64,000 bases of DNA. Source: Epiperipatus broadwayi. Lineage: Eukaryota > Onychophora > Udeonychophora > Euonychophora > Peripatidae. Under the pieces are notes generated by a model. It ran no database searches. It was not told where the DNA came from and worked only from the letters and a program-made list of their open reading frames with translations. This document shows, one piece after another, positions 13,855 through 25,609 of this stretch. The stretch spans positions 13,701,254 to 13,765,253 of the forward strand of contig JAQFVV010006197.1 of the NCBI GenBank assembly GCA_028023455.1, in the 5' to 3' direction. Made by a program: the position numbers and the translations under genes. Every line of letters starts with the position of its first letter. Position 1 is the stretch's first letter.

Positions 13855-16790
13855 TTGTTTTTTTTTTTTTTCGCTTACTTTGTTTTTTTTTTTTTTTCTT
13901 TTAATTAACTTTGCTTTTTTTTTTTCTCTTTTACCTTTTCCTTAATTTTTTGCACTAAAAATGTTCGCAGAAATAATAAATATTGGCGTTTTTTTTTTTA
14001 TCTTTCCTGTCTTTATTTTTCTCGTTCGGTTTTGGCTTTTTATTTCTCCTTCCTTTTTCTCGGGGTCGTTTTTGGAGACTTGTCCTCCAACCCCCTTTAA
14101 ATTCTTTTAACACAATAAGGGGAGGATACACTAAACTAGAAACTTAAGGCCGGTCAACGCAATTTTTGATGGCGTGGTTGGCCTTAATTTTCGTTTTTGG
14201 TCGAAATATTTGTTTGTTTTCTTTTTTTATTCTTCTTGATTCTATGACTTCTAAAGTCGTTGCGTTGGGGGTTTTACTTTTTTGGCTTTTTGTTTTTGGG
14301 GGTGGCGGAATAAGGAATGTGGTTTCGTTAGGTTGGGGGGGGTCGTACAAATCTAGGGGTTGTTGTTGGTTTTTGTGTTTCCCTTGTTTTTCCTTAGTAT
14401 TTATTTTTTTTAAAATTAACTTTTTTTTTTGTTGTTCCTTTTTTTTTGTTGTAGTTCTTTTTATTCCTTATTTTATATTAAATTTATATTTTATAAATTC
14501 TATTTGTTTAACTTTTACCTTGATGTTATTTTTTGGGGAATTTTTGGGTTGGTTTTTTATATGGTTTGTTCATTGGTGTCTTTTTATAAATTGTCTTTAG
14601 GTTTTTTTTATCTGGTAGTAATTTTTTTTTGTTTTTCTTTTTTTTTTTTTTTAAGTGGTCTTTTGGTTTTTTGTTTTTTTTAAATTTTTTATATTTTTGT
14701 TTTTCTTTTTATTTTTTTGTTTTGTTTTTTTTTTTTGTATTTTTTTTTTTTTTTTTTTTTCTTTTTTTTTTTTTTGGTCTTCGTTTTTTTTGTGTTTTTA
14801 TTTTGTTTGCTTTTTTTTTATAAATTATTATTTCTTCTTTTTAAATATGTTTCTTTATAATGTTTATTTGTTTTTTTTTTGTATTTGTTTTTTTGTTTTA
14901 TTGTTATTAAATTTTTTTATATATTTTTTGTTTGTTTTTTTATTTTGTTACATTTTTGGTTCTTGAGTTATAGTATATTTTTTTGTGTTTTTTTTTGTTG
15001 TCCTTGAGGTTGAGAACTATTTTGGGAATTTATAGAGTTATATGTTAATATTAATTTTATATTTGTTTCAAATTTGAAATATAAATAAAAAAAAATATAT
15101 TATTGTGTATAATATTATATTTATAAATGTTTTTTTTTGTTTTATTAGATTTAGTTTATTTTATTTTTTTATTTTTTTGTTTTTTTTTTTTTTTTTTATT
15201 TCTTTTTTTTTATATATATTTTTTTTATTAATTTTAATTTATTTTATTTTTTATAATGTTGTGTTTTTATTTTTATTGTGTATTTTTTTTTAAAATTTTT
15301 TTTTTTGTGTTTTTTTTTTAATATAAAATTTTTGGTTTTTTTCTTCCTTTTTTTCTTTATTTTTTATTTAAATATTTTTTTTATTTTTTTTTTATAAATT
15401 TTAAAATTTATTTTTAAATTATAAATTAATCGTTATTATATAATTTTTTTATTTCTTTCTTAAAATAAAAAATATTAAAATATTTATTTTATTTTTAAAT
15501 TTTTAATTTTTTTTATATTTTGTATAATTTTTTTTATTATTTAAAATATTTATATTTAAATTTTTTTTAATAGTTTATTTTAAAAGTTTTTTGATATATT
15601 TTATTTGTTTGTTAATAATTTTTATAAATATATTAAATTTTTTTTTTTTTATTTTTTATTTTTTTTTTTGATATAGTTTTTATGGAATGTTAAAAATTAG
15701 TGTTGTTTTTTTTAATTTTATTTAGATAAATGGTTTTAAATATAATTATTTTTTTTAGTATAAAAATTTTTTATATGAAATTTATTTTATTATATTTTAA
15801 TTTAAAAATAATATTATATTAATTATGTTTTTATATGTTAAATTATTTAAATTAAAATTATATATTATTATATATTTTTAGTTTAAAAAAAAAAATTTAA
15901 ATAAAAATTATTTTTTTTTATTATTATTATATTTTTTTTTTTTTTAAAAAATAAGTATATTATATATGTTATCATTATTTGATGTAAAGTAAAATATAAG
16001 TATTTTTTTATATATTTTTATTTTTAAAAAAAAATTTTTGATTTTTATTATTAAATAAATATAAAATTTATGTTTTATTTAAATTAAAAAATTTTTGAAA
16101 AATTATTTTTTTTATTAATTATAAAAATATTTTTTTTTTTTTTATTATTATTTTGGTATTATTAAATTTTTAATTATTATTTTAAAATATTTCAATATAA
16201 AATTTTAAATATTGTTATTATAAATAATAGTATTAATAAAATAAATTATTATCATATCCTATTTATCTTAAAGATTTAAAAAAGATTATGATTAGATATG
16301 GAAAATTGAAATAAAATAAAATTATTAATATAGATGATGTATAATTAATTGAGGTTGTGAAGAGAAGAAAATAGAGAAGATGGATTAAATTGAGAGATTA
16401 TTGAGTGGATTGTAATGGTTGATGTGATGATGATTGATTTAAAATATAAATATATGAAAGTAAATAAATTTATTCTTTTAAAAATTAAGATAGAATTGAT
16501 AAATATAGATATATTAAATAATAATTGGAATTAAAAATTCTTATACAATATTAAAAATTTTTGTTAGAGATTTATGATAAAATTTATGAGATATATTATA
16601 TAATATTTTAATATGATTGTTTTGATGAAAAATAATAAATACTGAAAAATTAAAAAAATAAGTATATTTAAAAAATCTAGATGATAAATATTAATATTTA
16701 TAAAGAAAGAAAAATTAAATAAATAAATTAAAGAGAGAAAAGATAAGGGGGAAAATATAAATATAATGTTAAATGATAACAATATGATAT
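13855..16790. other. Strand-asymmetric T-rich tract with loss of cytosine
   Basis: Composition changes abruptly at about 13855 and returns to normal at about 16800. The first part (13860-14160) is a pyrimidine tract with many CpG dinucleotides. From about 14160 to 14960 the plus strand is mostly T with G. From 15000 onwards C nearly vanishes: no C at all occurs from 15460 to 15972 (513 bases), although about twenty G occur in the same stretch. Frames at 14144-14350, 14166-14600, 14429-14683, 14629-14823, 14655-14966, 15105-15293 and 16564-16782 arise from T- or A-rich runs (poly-Phe-like or biased peptides) and I do not regard them as genes. The tract contains a recognisable RTE tail, so it is not a simple satellite. 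Confidence 0.8.
16261..16435 (+). mobile_element. RTE-like 3' end, cytosine-depleted copy
   Basis: The stretch 16371-16435 aligns with the RTE 3' end at 31833-31893: both read GAAGATGGATTAAA and later AGTGGATTG and AATGGTTGATG, and end in a GATGATGAT tail. Between these anchors the 31.8-kb copy has CTTGGAGAGACCTTCATCCTG, whereas this copy has TTGAGAGATTATTG: every C is missing and the surrounding bases are kept. Upstream, AGATATGGAAAATTGAAAT (16292-16310) corresponds to AGATGGACAATTGAAAT of the other copy. It is non-coding and partial. Confidence 0.7.
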
Positions 16791-18535
16791 ATTCATCTTT
16801 TTTTTAACTTTTAACTTTAATCTCGGTCTTCTATTATTATTGCTATACAACTATTTTAGTATTCATTTCCACTAATTTTTAAAATTATCTTCATATTTGA
16901 ATTATTACTTTTTTAATATGTTTGTTAGCCAGCATTTTTTATAATCATTCAGAATTTCAGATCAATTTTCAACCTCATAGCATTAATAATTCATTTATAT
17001 TATTGCTTCCTATTATCCGAAAACAATATCAATTCCATTGGTTTTGCTATCAAAATAATAAACGTCAAAGAAATTGAAAATATAAATTTAGACAAAAGGG
17101 AAATTAATCTATTGCTATATTCACAATTAGTAGTAAAACTATAAATTAAAGAACTTCAAAGCAATACATTATCACACTCTTTCTTTTCATTTCTCATCTC
17201 ACAACTTGTTTTTACAGACATTTACGATATTTTATCTACTCTTTCCTATTTACCTTTGACAACAAATTCTAATAGAAAATGTATCAATTTTTAAATTACT
17301 TTTAAATCAAAAGGCTTTAAAATTAAATTGTGAATTGGCTGGATATGATTAAGCTTTGGTTTAAAAATTCTTGCCAGATTATATTTATAATAACGCGTGC
17401 ATGTTTGTAAAAATATATATTATGTGACTAATTAATTCGCTTCCACATAGAGTATTTTATTGGAGGGAAAAAACCTTTTAGAATCAATTCTTCTGTAAAA
17501 ATTTAGTCTGTTTGCATTTGAATGTTTTCTCAAGGGTTAGTCAACCTATTTTCAATGCTTTTTTGATGAATGATGAGGATCAGCAATTTAATGGGGATTA
17601 GTTGGTGAGAATTTTTCTTTTTTAGTGAATTTAATCGTCCAGTCAGCTGGAAAAATCATTGTTTGCATTAATCAATTGATCTTACTTCAAATGTAGCATT
17701 GTGTATATATATTTGTTTGTATAGAAAGAACATTTAAATAGATGAATCTATGTTATTACTCGGGGGGAGGGGGAGTTTTTATGATTATTGTTAAATTTTA
17801 TTTGAATATATTTTATTTTTAAAAATACAAAATTAAGAAATTTATTGTAAAATAAAACTACGATTGATATTCTTTTGTAGTATAGAACTTTTACAATATT
17901 TTAATATATCTTTACCCTGATTAGTGAGGACAATTAGTCTCCCAACATGCTTCATTAAATAAAATATCACATAAAACAAGCATAATGAGTACTTATGGAG
18001 AAAAAAATAATGCATTACTTTAAATTCCAAAATATAAAAATAATTGATTAAAAAAATAAAGCTTAAATTGAAAAAATATTCATTAATGAGTAAACATTTT
18101 TACATAGCATATTATTAAAAAAATTATTAATCTGTGGGTAAATATATTATTTAAATACATTTTAGTAATTATAATTTTAAAAAATATATATATAATTTTT
18201 TCATTGGTGATCTGCCATTTTGCATTTTTGTGTAACTGCAGAATATTTTATGAATCAGGATTTGTTGAATTAATATAAAGCATAAAAAAATGCATGTGTG
18301 TAAGAGTGTGTGTATGTTTAGTATTGAAATCCAAATAATTCAAAAGACCAAAAAAGTTCTGGAACCAGGAATTTTCTAAGACAATAAAGCCAGTTGCTCA
18401 AGGCTTTATTAGGTTTGTAAATGTAGATGATAGCAGTCAACCCTTAAGCTATTAAATATCTCAATGTATAATCAAGGCAACCTCCTTTAACAATAATAGC
18501 AGTACCCACTTTTATACATGGTCTGATATATTTAT
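16791..18535. other. A+T-rich non-coding DNA
   Basis: Ordinary composition returns. A G-rich run (17761-17774) and the chance frame at 17842-18030 are the only landmarks. Confidence 0.5.
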
Positions 18536-19038
18536 ATAGACACTAAAAATTCAACTTGACCAAAGAATATGAGATTAATAATGCAAAGAAGTTTAAACAG
18601 ACCTCATTAATCAGGCAAATATAACCTGTTCTGAAAGCAGACTAATAAATAGTCAATTATAACTTCCAGATTTTGAATTATATGGCATTTGGAAGTTATA
18701 AATGACTATTTATTAGTCTACTTTCAAAATCTAGAAGTTATAATTGACAATTTATTAATCTGCTTTCAGAATAGGTCATATTTTCCTGATTAATGATAGT
18801 TGTTTAAACGTCTTTGCATTATTAATCTCACACACCTTGGTCAAATTGCAATCAGACTAATAAATAATCATTTATAACTGCTAAATTCCTAATAATTCAG
18901 AATATGGAAATTATAATTGACTATTTATTAGTCTGCTTTCAGAACAGTTTATATTTGCCTGATTAATGAGGTTTGTTTAAACTTCTTTGCATTATTAATC
19001 TCACACTCCTTGATCAAGTTGCAATCTTTAGTATCTAT
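18536..19038. repeat. Long inverted-repeat element with nested copy (MITE-like)
   Basis: The arms 18536-18667 and 18906-19038 are about 130-bp inverted repeats. Both contain GAGATTAATAATGCAAAGAAG, then TTTAAAC, CTCATTAATCAGGCAAATATAA and GAAAGCAGACTAATAAATAG when read from the outside in. The inner arm sequence occurs again, inverted, at about 18690-18840, so the element seems to contain a second, older fold. No coding sequence. A non-autonomous DNA transposon or foldback element is likely; no clear target-site duplication was found. Confidence 0.75.
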
Positions 19039-19313
19039 ATTGAGATGGTATTTTCCAACATCTCATATGTAAATAAATTGTTATTTACAGTTTTGGGGAT
19101 TTCAATTATTTTATAAATAGTATAAAGTTAAAATATAGTAAATTTGAAAAGTATCGAATCTGTGTGTATATTTGCGTGTATAATCATTTTATAAAATTTT
19201 ATCTTTCTAAAGAATCAAGCTTTCAAGTTTGATTTATTATTTTATCTGATAATTGTTCTGGCAAAATATTTTGTCTTTAAGTACATTGTTTCTTTTATAT
19301 TTATGTATTTTTA

Positions 19314-19475
19314 ATTATTCAAACGGAAGTTAATCTTCGATATTGCGCTATTTTTTAAATAAACTATTTCTTAAATATTATAATTGTATGCACCCTCTCG
19401 CTGGTAAGAGTGCGCTTAGATTTATAATATTTAAGAAATAGTGCATCATCAGAGATTGACTTCCGTTTGAATAAT
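19314..19475. repeat. 162-bp miniature inverted-repeat element
   Basis: Terminal inverted repeats of 23 bp begin ATTATTCAAACGGAAG and differ at one position between the two ends. A second inverted repeat inside pairs ACTATTTCTTAAATATTATAA with its complement, so nearly the whole element folds into one hairpin around the C+G-rich centre 19391-19414. No open frame. It looks like a MITE; no superfamily was recognised. Confidence 0.75.
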
Positions 19476-20438
19476 TTCAAAGTTTTCAGTGCTTTATAAT
19501 AATAGATTTGTATTTTTAATTACTAATTGTAATGAAAAAGAAACAGAAAGGAAGTAAGATTTGTAAATCAAGCTCTATTGGTGGGGGTTAAAATAGATTT
19601 AAAAAAAATTGATAATGAAAAATAAAGAAATTATAAAGGAGTCACTTTTGTATTTTTGCATAATCATGCAGGACATTTAAAAACAAAAAAAATAATAATT
19701 TAAAAAATTCCATGAGTCAAAGTATGAAACAAAAGAATAAAGACTTTCATTTGTGACAGTTTCCAAAAATAGAAAGAAAATGCAAGAACAAATTAAATGG
19801 GAAAAGAATTAAAAGTGCAAGGGGATGAGATAAAAATCAAAAAGAAAAAATATATAAATTGGACAGACTTTTTTTGTTTTTTTGGAAGAAATTAATCTAG
19901 AGGAAGTAGAATTGTGAAGAGCAGATAAGAAAAGAAAAAGAAAGCTAAAATATCCAGCTAGAATCTTCCAAATCTCCTGGGGGATTCTCCCCCAATGGTT
20001 TTCCTAAATGTCTTCTAGCCAAGGCTGTAATATAGTGGAGAAAAGAACCAGCCAAATTCTCATCAGAACTCAAAAAGGAAAAATGAATTTAAACCTGGCA
20101 TCAGTATATCAGAGAATGATTGCGATGTTCTGATAGCCATATTTTCATTTGAATCAGATGTTCAATACCAACCAGCATCTTTGAAAGTGCGATAAAAGAA
20201 ACAGGTAAACATAAACTGTTGTCTTAAAATCATTGAACTTTATTATGTTTAGTGCACAAGATTCAATCAGTGACTCTGTTTAAACATAATAAAATATAAA
20301 CCTGGATGTAACCTGTCAACAATAGAATGTGATGTGCACTTAAATATCTTATTTATATCTTTGATGCTAGAATGATTGTCATGTTAAACATTTTACTTTA
20401 TTATTAATATTCTTTGTGTAACTTTTATGATTATACAA
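19476..20438. other. Non-coding DNA
   Basis: Purine-rich from about 19520 to 19960. A short inverted repeat TTTATTATGTTTA ... TAAACATAATAAA lies at about 20241-20293. No gene seen. Confidence 0.45.
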
Positions 20439-20680
20439 GTGTGAGTGCATGTATCATATGCAAAGGGGTTTGATTCAGACCAATTTTAATTAAGGCGAGG
20501 AATAGTCAGAGTTAAAGAGAAATGTAAAGGGATAATGCGGTCATAAAGACACTAAGATATGTGTGAGTGCATGTATCATATGCAAAGGAATTTGTTTCAG
20601 ACTGATCTTAATTATGGTGAGGAGTAGTCAAATTTAAAGAGAAAATGTAAAGGGATAATGCAGTCATAAAGACATGAAAA
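20439..20680 (+). repeat. Two-copy tandem duplication, 122-bp unit
   Basis: The unit starts GTGTGAGTGCATGTATCATA at 20439 and again at 20561. The two copies also share AAAGGGATAATGC and GTCATAAAGACA near their ends and differ by scattered substitutions and one extra A. Non-coding; function unknown. Confidence 0.85.
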
Positions 20681-22504
20681 TACTTGTGGTCGTATTATTG
20701 TCATTAGTTAAATTGAATAACATTTTAAGGTAGATGTTTTGAGTATAGGCAGTAATCAGCCACTCACTGATGTATACACTCTTATTAGCAGTGCTATTTA
20801 GATGAGATTCCAACTATAAACTTGGGTTTGCACTGATTTATAGGTGGTTTCTGAGTGTATGTCCACAGGATAGAAACAAGATATCAATGTTATTCATAAT
20901 TAGGAAGCCAGTTTAAAAATCATGTCGAATATGTACAGAGTGTGCTTACTGTGAAAGGCTTAATAAAGGTTATTATTAAATAAAATTTTTATGCATATTT
21001 ATCTGAATTCATTTTAGTGATTTTCAATCAATAGATTCTGGTTATAGAATAGGTTATGAAAGTGTATTTATCTGTTACCAGTTACTTTGGGTTCAATAAC
21101 CATATTACAAACTAAACTAATAATCACTACAACCTAAGAAAAATCATCTCAGTCTGTGCTAGGCAGTCTGCCTAGTGGTGCCCTTTATAATAGGTTATTA
21201 AATTGGGGTGATTGTTAAAGAGAAATCAGAGAAAGCCAACAGTTTGTATCACCACAATATAAACATATCAGACCATATATAAAGATGGGTACCACCATTA
21301 TTGCTAATGGAAGTTGCTTTGACTACAAGTTGAGATTATTGATAGCTTAAAGGTTGCTTGTTATCAACTAGGAATTTTAGATTAACAGTAATCTATAGAT
21401 AATTTCATACATGGAGTATTTACAATTAAATGAAAAACAAGGGATAAGATGGCTTATAGAAGCTAGTCTGGTGATAATATAAGCTGGGTGGCTACTTTTC
21501 AGGGCAAAAATTAAAATATATTAACATTTGGCTACTCTCCTGGGAAAAAATGAAAACATACTAACATTTATGAAGGGCTTCATCACATAATGATTAGCAC
21601 ATCTATCTAACATGGCCATGACTTGGAGTTTGGACTTATTGACTGGATTTTTTTTTAAGTCAAATAATTTTTTTTTATATTATTGCTTGTCAAATGGGTA
21701 TGTAATCATCATTTATTTATTTAGCATATGAATTTAGGCAGATATAATTATTAACAAGTTATTTTAAAAAACTTGGTAAGGATTCGAATCAGAAGATAAA
21801 TTCACTAATGACTTTATTAAATTTTTTATGTTCATATTTACAAAGATCAGTGACTTATAAATTCTATTTATGAAGCAGATCAGTATAATGATTATGGGTT
21901 ATCTTGAATCTGTTGATGGGACTCCAATTACATTTATGAAAGTCAAATCCAACTGTTTTTATTATTGGATCAAGGAAAATACATTTGTTTGGAAATTTCT
22001 TAAAAGTTCCACTTTTTACACCATAATTATTCTATAACAGATTTTTTGGATAAACTTACAAAAAAATGATCAAGATTTGAATCATCTCTTAAGTAATAGA
22101 ATTGTAACTCAGTTGAGATATTGGTTAGCTGTTTATACTTTTTTGTGAGGCAATTTCTCTTTTAATATTACAGACTTGGTCAGATAAATGTCAATGTGCT
22201 GATTATATAAAATATATATGATGCATTAACTACTGAATATGTCACACTTCAATAGCTTGATATTCATTAATTAAGTAACACTAGATTAATGGAAAAATTC
22301 TAATTCTGGTTATGATATGAAAAAAATTCAAATTACATTCCAAATTACATTGTGATGAAATCATTCATAAATATTTCTATAGTATTTAAATGCAATGTTA
22401 TTTTACATAAGCACATATTGTGGTAATTTATTTATTTTCCTGATATGTTTAAGTATGAATTAACAAATAAGTAAATGGTCTAAAATTAATATTTAATTAG
22501 CAAG
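20681..22504. other. Non-coding DNA with one tRNA-like relic
   Basis: No gene. A tRNA-like string lies at 21566-21640 (listed separately). The rest is A+T-rich with scattered T runs. Confidence 0.45.
21566..21640 (+). repeat. Probable old tRNA-derived SINE relic
   Basis: ATAATGATTAGCACATCTATCTAACATG resembles the D-arm, anticodon-arm and box A region of a tRNA, and GACTTGGAGTTTGGACTT lies where box B (GGTTCGANTCC) would be. It is too degenerate to fold as a tRNA gene. Confidence 0.35.
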
Positions 22505-22925
22505 TAATGAAAAAATTTCCATTGTTGTCCCTAGTGGCATTTTTGGTAATCATTCAACAATTAATTTTAGTATTAAATCTTTATTCTGTATTAGTATTTA
22601 ATAAATTACACTTGATTTATTAGAAATGTACAACCACAAATGAAACCATCCTAAAAAATCTTATTTGAATTTTGCAAATAAAGAAAAAATAATAATAAAG
22701 ATAATACATGATGAGAACAATGAACTTTTTTTCTGATGGGACGATATAAAGGAAAGTCAACTCAGTTGATGAAAAAAAAAAAGAAAATTTACAAAATCTT
22801 TGTTGATTGAACATTCTTTTGAATGAATAAATGTAAAAGCATAATAAATCTATCAAATTCTGTTTTAAAATTTATAATTGACTTTATAATTTTTAAAATA
22901 TTACAAACATTATGGAATAGCATGT
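22505..22925 (+). repeat. Diverged dispersed repeat, copy 1
   Basis: Matches 40360-40770 in the same orientation. Shared blocks in order include TTTCC-TTGTT-TCCCT near the start, TTGAATTTTGCA-ATA, GAATACATGAT or a close variant, ATTGAAC with CATT-T-AATGAAT, and GTTTTAAAATTTA-AATTG. The overall order is kept across about 400 bp. No coding signal in either copy. Confidence 0.6.
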
Positions 22926-23480
22926 TAGAAAATACATTAACAATTTTACTATTTAGTTTTCTGTTTTAACTTATATTTTTAAAAATAAAACATTTTCAAA
23001 TAAAATCAAATTTTAATAATGTATACTTTTGTTTTGTAATAATTATTATATGAATTTCGTAAAAAAATAATCATAAATATTTTAAATAAACTACAAAAAT
23101 AAGGCATTTGTTTTTACTGATCTGTAAGAATAAATGAATTGAATGTACCCTCACAACAGCATTAAACCAATTAGCACTCTAGTATGCTTTTAGGACACTT
23201 TGATGTTTATTTTGGTTGTAGATTTCTGCTTTCCTCAAATTTTTTTAAACTAATAAATCAATACAGTTTCTGCTATCAAATGAATGCAAAACAAGCAAAA
23301 TAGAGTTACAGATAGCCCAGGAGTGTAAATGAAAGTTTAAAATCCACCAGCACTTTCTCCATAGATCTCCAAATTAAGTACTTTGCAATTATTAATAGCA
23401 GTGTTAAATATAATAATTATTCATTTAATATTACATATATATATATTGTGTACATTTCCTTTTTATAATCAATCAATAGT
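22926..23480. other. A+T-rich non-coding DNA
   Basis: Nothing recognisable apart from T and A runs and a short TA repeat near 23435. Confidence 0.45.
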
Positions 23481-23556
23481 TTTTTTTTTTTTTTTAAGTG
23501 TCATAGCATCGGCCGGGACGCGAACCCGCAACCCGGGCAACTGCCTGCTAGTGCCA
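23481..23556 (-). mobile_element. Truncated tRNA-derived SINE
   Basis: Read on the minus strand it carries the 3' part of the short SINE: CAGTTGCCCGGGTTGCGGG, box B-like GGGTTCGCGTCCCGG, CCGATGCTATGACACTT and the A-tail. The 5' half, including box A, is missing: similarity stops at 23556, the usual pattern of 5' truncation during retrotransposition. The frame 23383-23652 crossing it is a chance frame. Confidence 0.8.
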
Positions 23557-25408
23557 ATTTTTTTAAAAAATAAAATATATTTTAAAAATTGTTGCAAACT
23601 TTATATCATTTATATTATAGATAAGTTTTCTCATCATTATTGCATGTTGTAATAAGTGAAAAAAAAAAAAGAAAAAATAAAACTGATGAAATAAAATACG
23701 AATATGATTCTCATGTTAATCAGGTGTATTAATTCACACATGTTTACTTAAATCTATTTTTTTTTTTTTTTTTCAGTTTTATTTTAAAATATACTATATT
23801 AATTTATTACTAAACTATTTATTTGTTCTTTTTAATATGAATTTATTCAGTATTAAATATGCTCTTTTAATAAATCTTAATTCATATTAAAATAAGAATA
23901 TCTAGTAATTATGAAAATTTTCGAATCTCTTATAAAATTTTATCTGTAAAAAATTGTCAAATTAAGGAGAATAATATTTATGATTCTGTCCTTGTAATAA
24001 ACTTATTTGAAATTATATTAGATAGTTCGAAAAATCAGAAACTTTCAAGTTGATACATTCTTAATACAATTATTATAAGCTGCCAATACTTTAAATGTTA
24101 GTATTATCATCAGCTCAGATTGCACATGTTCCACATCAACACTTAATAAGGGAGCTTCAAATCTACAAAAACTAGGATTCTCTAATTTTTTTTTTTGATC
24201 AATGCCAGGCTTCCATTGTTGTATATAAATTATAAAGTAGATATGGTGAATTTTAATCTGCCATCTTACACCATCTATATTAATAATTATTTTGCAGAAA
24301 CCATGACATCATTGATAAAAATACAGTATTACTATTCTATGATGTAATCACTTATACATACTTTAATCATATAAGAATACCTAAAATTTTTGTTCAACTG
24401 TTACATAAAATTGATATTAAAGTTTTATTGAACTCTCCTTAATATCTGATAAACAATGTTTGCATATTGGTAATTATATGCATATATATGTATATTAGGA
24501 GTACATCAGAAATTATTTTACATTCATAATAGAATGAATGTTTTGTAACATGAGTGGAAAATAATTTATTCAAGTTTCTGAATAGAATATGTAGGTATAG
24601 AATGTCATTAATATCAAGCAAAATTTTTATTATTATTTCATGGATTTATATTATATATGCTCTCTTATTATATATATGTGTGTAAGTTTCAGACATATGA
24701 AATGGTCTGTAATAAATCAAGCTAGCCATTGAATGAATGATCAATAAATGGATATTTTGATTTTCTTATCTATGTGGTCAAACAATGGAAAATTTACTAA
24801 CTGTTGAGAAGCCTTGAGTGTATTGCTTTTTCTTTCCTATCATTCTTTGTAGGTTGATAGAGAAATAGTGAATGATTCAAAAACTTCTAACTTTTTAGTT
24901 ATGCACACACTATTTGCATAATATATACTTAACTTATTTTTCTAAACAAACGGTAAATAACTGATAAACAACTGCTACACATGTGCCGTAATGTTATATT
25001 AAACCAACATTGTTTTGTTGAATATGAGGAAACTCTCAATCCAAGGCACATTGGTTTAATATGACAGCACAGTCCGTATGTAGTACTTAATTACCATCTG
25101 TTTAAAATTACAGTTTGAAACTGGACTAATAAATATCAATTAACTTAATTTTTATAATTGAGAAGATATTTTATGAAAATATTTTTCTGTATTAGTTTCT
25201 GAAATTAAATAATTGACAAAGTTTAATAAAGAGATCAAGCATTTTGATAAATAAATGATCAAGTGATTTGTCATTCAAGAAATCATTTAATGATTAAAAA
25301 CCCAAAGTGACAGAGTTGAACTTTAGATTAGGAACCGCTGCCTCTTGAATTTTCTCTTTACCATTGCACTGTACTGTGCAAGACAATGTTTTAATTAGAA
25401 CAGGTGAT
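23557..25408. other. A+T-rich non-coding DNA
   Basis: Contains an imperfect short inverted repeat around ATATTAAACCAA (about 25003-25070) that may be a small MITE. The frame 24439-24621 has no recognisable motif. Confidence 0.45.
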
Positions 25409-25609
25409 ACTCTATAGTATTGCCACTCAGTGCAAGCCAGAGTAATCAGTGGATGCCAGAAGGCTTGTGCTTAAAATCCCCATCTAGTGCTTACTCATCC
25501 AAATATTCCTAGATTAGTGAGTAAGCACTAGATGGGGATTTTATGCACAAGCCTTCTGGCATCCATTGATTACTCTGGCTTGCACTGAATGGCAATACAT
25601 ATAGAGAGT
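25409..25609. repeat. Near-perfect foldback repeat, about 90-bp arms
   Basis: Arms 25409-25497 and 25520-25609 are inverted copies differing at only a few positions, separated by about 22 bases. Blocks such as TGCAAGCCAGAGTAATCA, GGATGCCAGAAGGCTTGTGC and CCCCATCTAGTGCTTACTCA occur in both arms. The high arm identity and higher G+C than the surroundings suggest a recent element or an active hairpin. It could be a MITE; a transcript would fold into a long hairpin. Confidence 0.8.

Noticed and set aside
14166-14600. 144-residue plus-strand open frame, the longest unassigned in the window
   Set aside because: It lies in the T-rich anomalous tract; its Phe/Leu-rich composition follows from T runs, frames in other phases give similar peptides, and no motif is recognisable.
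24105-24118. CTGATGA string on the minus strand followed by a hairpin
   Set aside because: The hairpin (AATACT/AGTATT) is followed by GGCA, not GAAA; the core is missing.
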